Both the position numbers and the translations under genes were made by a program. A stretch of DNA of 28,410 nucleotides from IMG/VR virus record IMGVR_UViG_3300046791_000684, positions 1 through 28,410 of that record; one strand, given 5' to 3'. The stretch's first letter is position 1. The number at the start of each line of letters is the position of its first letter. Below the pieces are notes generated by a model, which ran no database searches, was not told the DNA's origin, and saw only the letters and a program-made list of their open reading frames with translations. Positions 5,944 to 11,843 of the stretch are shown here, piece after piece. This stretch comes from a virus.

Positions 5944-6294
5944 GAGCATCCTTCCCTCCCTCCCTGCGCGGCCTCCCATCGAGCGGGAAGAATGACCGCC
6001 GCGGGGGGCCAGTGTCAAGGAGGGACTTGCTTGAACCAGTCGGCACCATGGTACCGCCTCTTTAGACGCTTGGGCCGGATGGTCCCGTACCCATTTGTCC
6101 CAAGAGGGTTATGGCGGCATTCGATTCCGCCCTTCTTCGGGCTCCGGGGCGGAATGGGCCCGGGGCGGTTCGCGACCGGGCGGAGTCCGGGGCGGCGGCG
6201 GGGTCTTGGGCCCCACCCTTGCGCGAGCCTGGCCTCGGGGGAAAGGAGCTACCCCTCTTCCAGACGAGCGGCACCGCCCCGGCGGACGCGGATC
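5944..6294. other. Non-coding gap with inverted repeats upstream of the HicB-like gene
   Basis: No convincing gene was found in these 351 bases; the open frames crossing it are compositional shadows. It holds a minus-strand TTGACA (6013-6018), a GGTACC hexamer (6050-6055) similar to the palindromes in the 6651-6796 promoters, and two inverted repeats. One is ATTCCGCCC (6124-6132) / GGGCGGAAT (6147-6155), a perfect 9-base stem. The other is a wider CTTGGG/CCCAAG pair near 6069-6105. The 9-base stem lies downstream of the regulator gene ending at 6295 on the minus strand and could act in transcript termination, though no U-tract follows. Confidence 0.5.
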
Positions 6295-6630
6295 CTACTT
6301 CGCGGCCGGCGGCTTCGGCACCCCCTTCTCGAACTCCTTGCCCCACTTCGTGAAGTTCGAGTGGATGTACCGGCGGAGGGCGGCCTTCTTCACCGGCCCG
6401 ATCTCCGACGGCAGGTTGCGGCCCCCCTCCCACCGCTTCGCGCGGGGGTTCCAGCGGCCGGTCCAGGCGGTGACCCCCGTGCCCTTCGGGTGCATCCCGA
6501 GGGCCCGGGCGACGGTGGCGGCCGTGAGGCCGTAGCCCCCGGCCTCCTGGGGGAGCAGCAGCATGCGCAGGGACCGGACGAGGAAGATCTCGTCCTCCCG
6601 GACGTCCAGGTGGTCCTTCATGGCGTTCAT
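6295..6630 (-). CDS. Putative DNA-binding regulator with HTH-like segment
   Basis: A 111-residue basic protein. AAGGAGG lies just before ATG 6630 (a second ATG three codons on is an alternative). Residues about 33-60 (GYGLTAATVARALGMHPKGT followed by GVTAWTGRW) read as a helix-turn-helix with a long second helix, followed by a basic stretch (NPRAKRWEGGRNLP) and two helices to the end. No enzyme motif is seen. It is expressed from a promoter at 6651-6678 that is a close inverted copy of the divergent promoter at 6769-6796, and both carry GGTACC palindromes; this position is what one expects of an autoregulated repressor controlling both genes. The HTH reading is by eye and moderately confident; the regulatory role is inference. 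Confidence 0.6.
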   Translation of the reverse strand: MNAMKDHLDVREDEIFLVRSLRMLLLPQEAGGYGLTAATVARALGMHPKGTGVTAWTGRWNPRAKRWEGGRNLPSEIGPVKKAALRRYIHSNFTKWGKEFEKGVPKPPAAK

Positions 6631-6650
6631 GGCACCTCCTTGGTTGTATG

Positions 6651-6678
6651 AGTGTACCACGGTACCGGCAACCGTCAA
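6651..6678 (-). promoter_or_regulatory. Promoter for the regulator gene, with overlapping operator
   Basis: Read on the minus strand: TTGACG (6678-6673), 16 bases, TACACT (6656-6651), with transcription start expected near 6644, immediately before the ribosome binding site. The spacer contains CCGGTACCGTGG, an imperfect palindrome around GGTACC. The 28-base element matches the divergent promoter at 6769-6796 at 20 of 28 positions. Confidence 0.65.
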
Positions 6679-6768
6679 GGGGAAATCAACCTGTTCCGGA
6701 TGGCATGACAGAGTGATATAGGCCGGGTCTTCCCCTCCACTGCCCGCCGGATTTCTTCCTGATTTAGG

Positions 6769-6796
6769 TTGACGGTACCGTCTACCGTGCTAGACT
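6769..6796 (+). promoter_or_regulatory. Promoter for the 80-residue gene, with perfect 12-bp palindrome
   Basis: TTGACG (6769-6774), 16 bases, TAGACT (6791-6796). The -35 box overlaps GACGGTACCGTC (6771-6782), a perfect 12-base palindrome, followed by another half-site ACCGT (6784-6788). A repressor bound here would occlude RNA polymerase. Transcription is expected to start near 6803, leaving a leader of about 144 bases before the next gene. Confidence 0.7.
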
Positions 6797-6802
6797 GTTC
6801 TT

Positions 6803-6946
6803 AGTTGATTGACATCTGAAGAGCCGAGCGACGGGCCGGGTTGAAAGTCCCGGAGGTCGTTCGGTGCGACAGGGAGACAGGAATAGGCCGGGGACTTGGC
6901 CCCGGCCGCATGGCTCGGCAAAAGGCCGAGCGGAAAGGAGGCGCCC
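6803..6946 (+). ncRNA. Structured mRNA leader with mutually exclusive stems, candidate riboregulator
   Basis: The leader between the predicted start and ATG 6947 contains three stems. Stem 1 is CCGAGCGAC (6824-6832) with GTCGTTCGG (6856-6864), nine pairs including one G-U, enclosing CCGGG/CCCGG (6836-6840, 6849-6853). Stem 2 is GGCCGGGG/CCCCGGCC (6886-6893, 6900-6907). Stem 3 is GCTCGGC/GCCGAGC (6913-6919, 6925-6931), ending directly before the ribosome binding site GGAAAGGAGG. The sequence GCCGAGC also occurs at 6823-6829, inside stem 1, so 6913-6919 can pair with either copy. One state keeps stem 1 and stem 3, the other replaces both by a long-range helix. This is the logic of a riboswitch or attenuator. 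No known family was recognised, and it could also be a stable small RNA. Confidence 0.5.
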
Positions 6947-7189
6947 ATGAGCGCCGATAAGGCCCGCAACCTCGCGGTCTACCTCGCGTGGTTGGCTCTC
7001 GCGAAGGCGAGGCAGGGTCGGTACGGACGGTCTTGGGCGTACGTTCGCAAGATGAGGGTGCCGATCGCGGAGATGAAGGACATGACCGCGACGGCCCTTC
7101 TGAGGGAGGTGGAGTACACCTTCCACACGAAGGACGACCGGAGGAAGAGCCCGGCTCTGGCGGCTCTGGCCGCGTACCTCGTCGGCTAG
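6947..7189 (+). CDS. 80-residue protein of unknown function (moron-like transcription unit)
   Basis: Start ATG 6947 follows a strong ribosome binding site (AAAGGAGG, five bases away). The product is basic and mostly helical: ARNLAVYLAWLALAKARQGR is an amphipathic helix, then YGRSWAYVRKMRVP, a helix around MTATALLREVEYTF, a charged linker KDDRRK, and a last Ala/Leu-rich helix. There are no cysteines, membrane segments or recognisable motifs. The gene has its own promoter, structured leader and double terminator, and runs opposite to both neighbours; such autonomous units in phages are often morons, or lie in immunity regions as cro-like genes. Partner and function are unknown. It is the only gene on the plus strand between 4688 and the right edge. 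Confidence 0.7.
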   Translation: MSADKARNLAVYLAWLALAKARQGRYGRSWAYVRKMRVPIAEMKDMTATALLREVEYTFHTKDDRRKSPALAALAAYLVG

Positions 7190-7196
7190 GTGAAAG

Positions 7197-7220
7197 GGGG
7201 AGGCCCGCAAGGGCCTCCCC
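7197..7220 (+). terminator. Hairpin directly after the 80-residue gene
   Basis: GGGGAGGCCC-GCAA-GGGCCTCCCC is a perfect 10-base stem with a GNRA-type tetraloop, starting seven bases after the stop codon. No U-tract follows, so it may stabilise the transcript end rather than terminate alone. Confidence 0.6.
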
Positions 7221-7241
7221 TGACCTCCCTGTCGCGGTTCG

Positions 7242-7271
7242 AGGGCCCCGGGGTGTTCCCCGGGGCCCTTT
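7242..7271. terminator. Strong hairpin between convergent transcription units
   Basis: AGGGCCCCGGGG (7242-7253), loop TGTT, CCCCGGGGCCCT (7258-7269), followed by TTC on the plus strand: a perfect 12-base GC stem with a short T run. It lies between the plus-strand gene ending at 7189 and the end of the late operon at 7294, so it probably serves transcripts from both sides. Confidence 0.7.
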
Positions 7272-7293
7272 CGATTCCCCCCGTCCGACGGCC

Positions 7294-7509
7294 TCAGCCT
7301 CCCGTCACGACGGCCTCGACCTCCCGGCCGCACCGTAGGCACCGGAGCAGGATCCGCCCCCAGACGCTGTCCCAGACCTGCCGGTGGGCCTCGGGCCGGG
7401 CACATCGGAAGCACTGGCGCGTGACCATGAGGGGGGCGATGAGGTTCTGGTCGCCGGGGAGGGGGAGCGCGGCCTCGGCCAACCGCCGGAGGCTCTCGAC
7501 GGGCTCCAT
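7294..7509 (-). CDS. Small zinc-ribbon protein
   Basis: A 71-residue protein with two CxxC knuckles: CFRC at residues 33-36 and CLRC at 57-60, separated by 20 residues, a standard zinc-ribbon layout. A short helical N-terminus (VESLRRLAEAAL) precedes it. The last gene of the long minus-strand operon, its ATG lies three bases after the previous stop. Zinc ribbons of this size in phages bind nucleic acid or support protein folding; target unknown. Confidence 0.65.
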   Translation of the reverse strand: MEPVESLRRLAEAALPLPGDQNLIAPLMVTRQCFRCARPEAHRQVWDSVWGRILLRCLRCGREVEAVVTGG

Positions 7510-7512
7510 GGG

Positions 7513-7683
7513 TCAGCCGGCGACGGGCGGCGCGGCTTCCGGCCAGGCGTGGACCGAGGAGGCGAGGACCGCCTGCGGGGGCCCCTCCGTTCCGGCCGGG
7601 GACTTGAGGGCGAGGACCACGGTCCCCCCGGCGTCGGTGACCACCGACGCCTCGACCAGGACCGTCTCCCCCCGCGCGAACAC
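7513..7683 (-). CDS. 56-residue beta-rich hypothetical protein
   Basis: Begins with GTG at 7683, two bases after the stop of the lipoprotein-like gene, and ends three bases before the next ATG. The sequence FARGETVLVEASVVTDAGG followed by a TVVLALKSP strand alternates polar and hydrophobic residues as in a small immunoglobulin-like or fibre-associated beta domain; the tail is Pro/Ala-rich. Support comes from its tight fit between neighbours and its protein-like composition; without that it would be discounted as noise. No ribosome binding site is obvious, so coupling to the upstream gene is likely. Confidence 0.5.
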   Translation of the reverse strand: MFARGETVLVEASVVTDAGGTVVLALKSPAGTEGPPQAVLASSVHAWPEAAPPVAG

Positions 7684-7685
7684 GG

Positions 7686-8360
7686 CTACTTCGGCGGCTC
7701 GGCCGGTGGCCCCGGGGAGGGCTTCGGGGGCTCTGCCCCGCGGCCGCCGCCGCCGAGGCTGATGGGGAGCCCCGCGCCCCCCGTCAGGGGCACGGTCGCC
7801 TGAGGGGAGACCGTGTTCGTCGGAGTGGCGGTCGCCCCCTGCGAGGACGGGGTCGTGGTCCCGGAGCCGGAATTCGTGATGAGGACGGAGACCGTGGGCG
7901 GGAGCAGTTTCCCGTCCGGCCCGATCGCCCCGGGGACCCCGATGATCGTCGTCTGGACGATGACGTCCCGGAGCCTCCCGTCGCCGGCCGCCGGAGCGGT
8001 CGCCGAGCCCGCCAGGCCCGACGCGCAGCCCGACAGGCCGAGGCCGAGGGCCCCGGCGAGGAGGAGGGCGGAGGCCGCGGAGGAGGGGGGCAGCGGCTTC
8101 TCGCCGCCCGCGGTCAGGTTCGCGCCGGGGCGGCCCTTCCAGAGATCCACCACCTTGTGGATGCCGCGGATGACCGTGTAGACCGCGGCCAGGGACGCGA
8201 GGATCCACGCCTTCGTCTCGTCCTTGATGGGCAGGTGGGCGACGATCGTCCCGACGGCGGCGCTCCCGGCGAACTCGGAGCTGGTCACGCCCGCGGACGG
8301 GCCGACGACGGCGTTCCAGAGCCCTCCCACGAGCCCGTTCTGCGGCATCTTGACGTCCAT
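7686..8360 (-). CDS. Membrane segment plus embedded lipobox: holin-like/lipoprotein composite
   Basis: A 224-residue protein with AGGAGG before ATG 8360. Residues 1-75 resemble a small phage membrane or holin-like domain with a hydrophobic helix at about 50-67 (TKAWILASLAAVYTVIRGI) followed by a positive segment. A second hydrophobic segment (SSAASALLLAGALGLGLSGC) at 93-112 ends in a lipobox LSGC with Cys112. The rest is Gly/Ser/Thr/Pro-rich, finishing in PPKPSPGPPAEPPK, like the Pro-rich Rz1-type outer spanins. A lipobox normally sits within the first 30 residues; here it is internal. Possibilities are a genuine two-segment protein processed at Cys112, an internal start producing a separate lipoprotein (GTG codons at 8153 and 8150 lack a good ribosome binding site), or a fusion of two lysis genes. 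Confidence 0.6.
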   Translation of the reverse strand: MDVKMPQNGLVGGLWNAVVGPSAGVTSSEFAGSAAVGTIVAHLPIKDETKAWILASLAAVYTVIRGIHKVVDLWKGRPGANLTAGGEKPLPPSSAASALLLAGALGLGLSGCASGLAGSATAPAAGDGRLRDVIVQTTIIGVPGAIGPDGKLLPPTVSVLITNSGSGTTTPSSQGATATPTNTVSPQATVPLTGGAGLPISLGGGGRGAEPPKPSPGPPAEPPK

Positions 8361-8374
8361 GGCGGCCTCCTGGC

Positions 8375-8830
8375 TCAGCCCTTGGCGTGCTCGCGGAGGA
8401 CCTGCTCGACGTTCAGGAGGACCGTCTGGGTCCTCTCCTGGACTCGGCGCGTCTCCCGCGACTCCTCGGACCGTGCGCGGAGAGCGTCGGTGTTCAGGGT
8501 CATCGTCGAGTCGAGCCGGCCGAGGGTCCGGATCGCCTCCGCGTTCGTCTCCTGGAGCTTCTCGAGGTGCTGGTCGAACTTCGCCAGCCTCACATCGTGG
8601 CGATCGATGATCTTGAGGACGACCGCCTCATGGGCCTCCTCCCTCGCCTTCATGTCCGCCGCATGGCGCTCCTCGCGGCCCTTCAGGTAGGAGAGGGCGA
8701 AGCGGAGGACGCCGAGCACGGCGAGGATGAAGAGCACGAGGACGGGCCACTGGCGCGCCAAATCGCCCCAGACGCTCTCCGACGGAAGGCCGGTGGGGAG
8801 ACTCTGGGCGTCGGCGAGGAGGGGGACCAT
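8375..8830 (-). CDS. Single-pass membrane protein with coiled-coil tail
   Basis: A 151-residue protein; AGGAG lies ten bases before ATG 8830. Residues 28-49 (WPVLVLFILAVLGVLRFALS) form one transmembrane helix. The remainder is a long charged helix with heptad features (KGREERHAADMKAREEAHEA through LEKLQETNAEAIRTL). The segment just after the membrane helix is very basic while the N-terminus is acidic, so the positive-inside rule puts the coiled coil in the cytoplasm; that argues against a simple inner-spanin (Rz) role even though a lipoprotein-like gene follows. Position at the distal end of the tail genes makes a lysis or holin-associated function likely but unproven. Confidence 0.65.
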   Translation of the reverse strand: MVPLLADAQSLPTGLPSESVWGDLARQWPVLVLFILAVLGVLRFALSYLKGREERHAADMKAREEAHEAVVLKIIDRHDVRLAKFDQHLEKLQETNAEAIRTLGRLDSTMTLNTDALRARSEESRETRRVQERTQTVLLNVEQVLREHAKG

Positions 8831-8848
8831 GGCGCCGGATCTCCTGGG

Positions 8849-9607
8849 CTACGTCACCGCGTAGGCGGCCCCGGGGGACTCGCCCATGTCCTGCCACTCC
8901 GTCGCGGAGATCTTCTGAATGACGACGGAGTCCCCGATGACGTTGCTCTGGATGAAGCCGGCGGCCGCGGAGACGTTCGCCCCGCGGCGGATGGTCTCCC
9001 CCGCGTCGGCCACGGCCCGGAGGTTCTGGGCGGCGACGACGTGCATCCGGAACCAGAAGCCGACGGGGAGCCCGGTCAGGGTGTACTTCACGAGCCCCGC
9101 GGCGCCACGGTTCGTGAGCATCCGGCCGCAGTCCGAGGGGACGGCGACCCGGTCGGCCGTGATGTCCAGGACCCGGGCCACGCGGTTGGCGCGACTGCGG
9201 AAGTTCTCCTGCCAGTTGTTCCCGTCCCGCACGAACTCGATGAACTCGCTCCTGCTGTCCAGGACGAAGTCCACGCCGTCGGCCATGAGGAAGAGGCCGG
9301 CGCCGCCGGCGTTGTGCTTGATGGTCACGACGTGGGCGGGGTCGAACGCCCGGATCCGGAGCGGGCGGCCCTCGGGGTGGTTCGTCTGGAGGGCGTTGGC
9401 GAGGTTGTCGGTGGCCGCGCCCCCCTCGGTATCCACCGTGCACATGGCCACGGTGGGGGTGATGGTGTCCGCCGCCAGGACCAGGTTCTCCTCGTCGGCC
9501 CCACCGAGCATCTCCCGGACGAAGGAACGGAGACCCTCGACCCAGGTCTTGCGGGCGCCCTGGTTGATGGCATTGGCGTAGCCGTTCTGGGCGGGGAGGC
9601 TGCTCAT
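8849..9607 (-). CDS. Phage structural/fibre-like protein
   Basis: A 252-residue protein without membrane segments. Residues about 85-140 contain RIRAFDPAHVVTIKHNAGG, then LFLMADGVDFVLD and FVRDGNNWQENFRS. This fits a repeated beta-strand arrangement seen in phage fibre or appendage proteins, where a ladder of short strands ends in a tryptophan-containing strand. The C-terminus (VIGDSVVIQKISATEWQDMG) looks like another such unit. It lies after the glycine-rich fibre and the CxxC protein, so a tail appendage or virion-decoration role is likely. One copy of the repeated start-associated motif lies 12 bases before its ATG, and no conventional ribosome binding site is visible. The family assignment is by resemblance only. 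Confidence 0.6.
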   Translation of the reverse strand: MSSLPAQNGYANAINQGARKTWVEGLRSFVREMLGGADEENLVLAADTITPTVAMCTVDTEGGAATDNLANALQTNHPEGRPLRIRAFDPAHVVTIKHNAGGAGLFLMADGVDFVLDSRSEFIEFVRDGNNWQENFRSRANRVARVLDITADRVAVPSDCGRMLTNRGAAGLVKYTLTGLPVGFWFRMHVVAAQNLRAVADAGETIRRGANVSAAAGFIQSNVIGDSVVIQKISATEWQDMGESPGAAYAVT

Positions 9608-9619
9608 GGGCCCCGAAGA

Positions 9620-9633
9620 TGGCCCCCCGCTTC
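9620..9633 (-). repeat. Start-associated motif, copy A
   Basis: Minus-strand GAAGCGGGGGGCCA, 12 bases before the ATG of the fibre-like gene at 9607. No Shine-Dalgarno sequence is present between motif and ATG. Confidence 0.6.
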
Positions 9634-9661
9634 CGCGCGGCAGGGAGGGGGGCGCGGCCGG

Positions 9662-10072
9662 CTACCCGCCGGAGACCTCGGGGACTCCGGGGGTCGGGAC
9701 GATGCCCTTCTCCTTCGCGTAGGCGAGCTCCGAGTCGGCCGGGCCGTCGATCCAGTAGGCCTCGAGCTCCTCCTTCGACCGGAACTCCTTCGCAGGGTCC
9801 CCGTCAGGCTTCAGAGGGGTACGGACCAGCGCTTCGCAGACCGGGCACAGGTCTGCCTGAACGAGGTAGAGGCCGCCGAGCTGCAGGGCCCGGCAGAAGA
9901 TCTTCCAGTGGCAAGACATGAGCGGGTCGTAGGTGGCATCGGTCTCGGTCCCCGCCAGCTCCTGCTTCATGCGGGAGGTGGCCTCCTGGCCGGATCGGGC
10001 GACGAGATGCCAGAGCCCCCGGGCCTTGATGGCCTCGGAGAGCTTGTCCCAGTGGGGCTGGCAGAACTTCAT
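9662..10072 (-). CDS. Conserved phage hypothetical protein with Cys/His clusters
   Basis: A 136-residue protein beginning MKFCQPHWDKLSEAIKARGL, a start I recall as recurring in small phage hypothetical proteins of metagenomic origin (memory, not a search). Possible metal ligands are Cys4/His7, Cys54/His55/Cys60 and a CPVC knuckle at 76-79, suggesting one or two zinc sites. A DPLM motif follows the first helix pair. GAGGA precedes the ATG by a few bases. It sits between tail-fibre genes, yet looks like an intracellular zinc protein rather than a virion part. Function unknown. Confidence 0.65.
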   Translation of the reverse strand: MKFCQPHWDKLSEAIKARGLWHLVARSGQEATSRMKQELAGTETDATYDPLMSCHWKIFCRALQLGGLYLVQADLCPVCEALVRTPLKPDGDPAKEFRSKEELEAYWIDGPADSELAYAKEKGIVPTPGVPEVSGG

Positions 10073-10084
10073 GAGGTTCCTCGC

Positions 10085-11833
10085 CTACTGGGAGATGAAG
10101 ATGATGATCCCGCTGGCCCCGGCCCCGCCGGCGCCGGAGTTGAAGCCGTTCAGGGAGGCTCCGCCGCCGGCCCCCCCGCCGCCCCACTTCCCGCCGGCGC
10201 CACCGGTCCCCGCGGCGGTGGTCTTGCTCCCCATCCCACCCCCGCCGCCGCCGCCGCCGCGAACCGTGTTCAGGAGCGTGACGTCGGTCCCAGGGTTCCC
10301 GTTCTGACCCGCGGAGATGCCGGCGGCGCCGCCCGCGGGGGAGATGGCCGATAGCGCGCCGTCCCCGCCGGCGCCGGCCGATCCAAGGACGTCGGTGCCG
10401 CCGATGCCCCCGCCACCTCCACCACCGCCGCCGCAGTTGGAGGTTGCCGGATCGAAGGATCGCCCCCCAGCGCCGGCGGCCCCGCCGAGGGACCCGGCAC
10501 CCCCGTCCCGGCCGAACCAGTTCCCGTACTGCGAAGCGGTCACTCCTGCCGTTCCGGCGGAGCCGGTCCCCCCGCCCCCTGCGGCCCCGCCCGTGGCGCC
10601 GGCCTGGTAGGTGGCGAACCCGGAGCCGATGTAGGTGTCCGAGCCGGCCACCCCGGGGTTACCGTCCGTGCCGTTCACCGTGATGGCCGTGCCGCCGGTC
10701 CCGCCGATCCCGACCGTGTAGGAGACGGTCGCCGGTAGGTCCGAGGCCACGATCTCGACCACGGTCATGCTGCCGGACGCCCCGCCGCCGCCACCACCAC
10801 GGGTGGTCCCGGCGGCCCCACGGCGGCCACTCCCGCCCCCGCCGCCGGCCCCCATCATGTAGATCCGGACGGACTGGGCCCATGTCGGCTTCGTCCAGGT
10901 GCCGGAGCTCGTGTAGACGTCGATCTGCCCGCCGTAGAGGTGCGGCGTGGTCGCCCAGACGGGGTTGGCCCCGGCCCCGAGCGTCTTCAGGAAGTCGCCC
11001 GAGGTCCCGGCCGCGAGCCGGGACCAGGTCGAGGACCCACGGTAGAGGATGTCCCCCTGAGCGGCCGACCCGATGAAGTCGAGGACCTCCGAGATGGTGC
11101 ATTCCTCGACGTCCCCCGCTCCGGCGGTCTTCCGACCGTGGATCCGGGAGGTCGCGGAGACGTTCTGCATCTTGGCGTAGGTGACGGCGTCGTTCGCGAT
11201 GGTTGCCGCGAAGGACCCGGTTCCGCTCCCCGTCACATCCCCGGTGAGGGTGATCGTCTGATCCCCGGTGTTCGTGCCCGAGGAGGTTCCGGAGAAGGTG
11301 CCGCTCTGGGTGGCCAGGGTGCCGAGCCCGAGCGTCGTCCGCTGGGCGGAGGCATCGGCGTCGTCGATGAGGGCCCGGCCAGCGCCCGTGCAGGCGATCT
11401 CCTCGACGACGCCCGCTCCCGCGGTGGCGCGGCCGAGGACCTTGTCGGTCGCCGAAACGTTCTGGATCTTCGAGTAGGTCACTCCGCCCGTCGCCACGTC
11501 AAGGCCGTAGGTCCCGCCGGCGCCGCCGTCCGTCCCCGTCAGCGCGGCCCCCGGCGTCAGGACGCGCTCGTTGGTCAGGGTGGCGTCGGTGCCAAGGGTG
11601 AGGTAGGAGGGGGTCTTGGGGCCGACGTTCGCGCTGCCACGGATCCCGCCCGCGAAGGTATCGGCCTGGAGGAACTCGTTCGGGGCGATCGTGTACTTCC
11701 CGAAGAAGATCGAGGTGCCATTCGCCTGGGGGCAGGCGAGGAAGCCGGCCGCGACGGCAGCTCCGCCGGCGAGGAGCGCACCCAGAAAGCCGAAAGCCGT
11801 CGAGATCAGCGCCGTCTTCACGGAACCTCGCAT
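10085..11833 (-). CDS. Glycine-rich tail fibre/receptor-binding protein with N-terminal hydrophobic segment
   Basis: A 582-residue protein; AGGAGG lies six bases before ATG 11833. Residues 7-33 are a hydrophobic stretch (TALISTAFGFLGALLAGGAA and on to Cys34) preceded by Lys6 and Arg2, resembling a signal peptide or membrane anchor, which is odd for a tail fibre. Two fibre repeats follow at about 117-147 and 216-246, each with the pattern VTY-(S/A)K-(I/M)QNVSAT and a GR-TAGAG-VEE core, separated by TGDQTITLTGDVTGSGTG. A GTWTKPTWAQSVRIYMMGAG segment opens the C-terminal region (about 329-575), which is packed with glycine runs, the hallmark of Gly-rich phage adhesin tips. It lies downstream of the J-like and FN3-like tip genes, as host-recognition proteins usually do. 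Confidence 0.75.
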   Translation of the reverse strand: MRGSVKTALISTAFGFLGALLAGGAAVAAGFLACPQANGTSIFFGKYTIAPNEFLQADTFAGGIRGSANVGPKTPSYLTLGTDATLTNERVLTPGAALTGTDGGAGGTYGLDVATGGVTYSKIQNVSATDKVLGRATAGAGVVEEIACTGAGRALIDDADASAQRTTLGLGTLATQSGTFSGTSSGTNTGDQTITLTGDVTGSGTGSFAATIANDAVTYAKMQNVSATSRIHGRKTAGAGDVEECTISEVLDFIGSAAQGDILYRGSSTWSRLAAGTSGDFLKTLGAGANPVWATTPHLYGGQIDVYTSSGTWTKPTWAQSVRIYMMGAGGGGGSGRRGAAGTTRGGGGGGASGSMTVVEIVASDLPATVSYTVGIGGTGGTAITVNGTDGNPGVAGSDTYIGSGFATYQAGATGGAAGGGGTGSAGTAGVTASQYGNWFGRDGGAGSLGGAAGAGGRSFDPATSNCGGGGGGGGGIGGTDVLGSAGAGGDGALSAISPAGGAAGISAGQNGNPGTDVTLLNTVRGGGGGGGGMGSKTTAAGTGGAGGKWGGGGAGGGASLNGFNSGAGGAGASGIIIFISQ

Positions 11834-11843
11834 GCGAACCTCC

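Noticed and set aside
6018-6055. Full promoter for the HicB-like gene built on TTGACA at 6013-6018
   Set aside because: The -35 box is perfect but no -10 better than three matches is found at 16-18 bases, so it was mentioned only as a possibility.
8375-8830. Calling this gene an inner spanin (Rz)
   Set aside because: Size and coiled coil fit, but charge distribution predicts the coiled coil in the cytoplasm, the opposite of Rz.
8387-10354. 655-residue open frame on the plus strand
   Set aside because: Antisense to several well-supported late genes; its Gly/Val/Leu/Asp/Arg-rich composition is the usual shadow of GC-rich third positions on the opposite strand.
10085-10840. Glycine-codon repeats as a CRISPR array or tandem DNA repeat
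   Set aside because: The periodicity comes from GGC/GGT codon runs in the fibre protein; no regular repeat-spacer structure exists.
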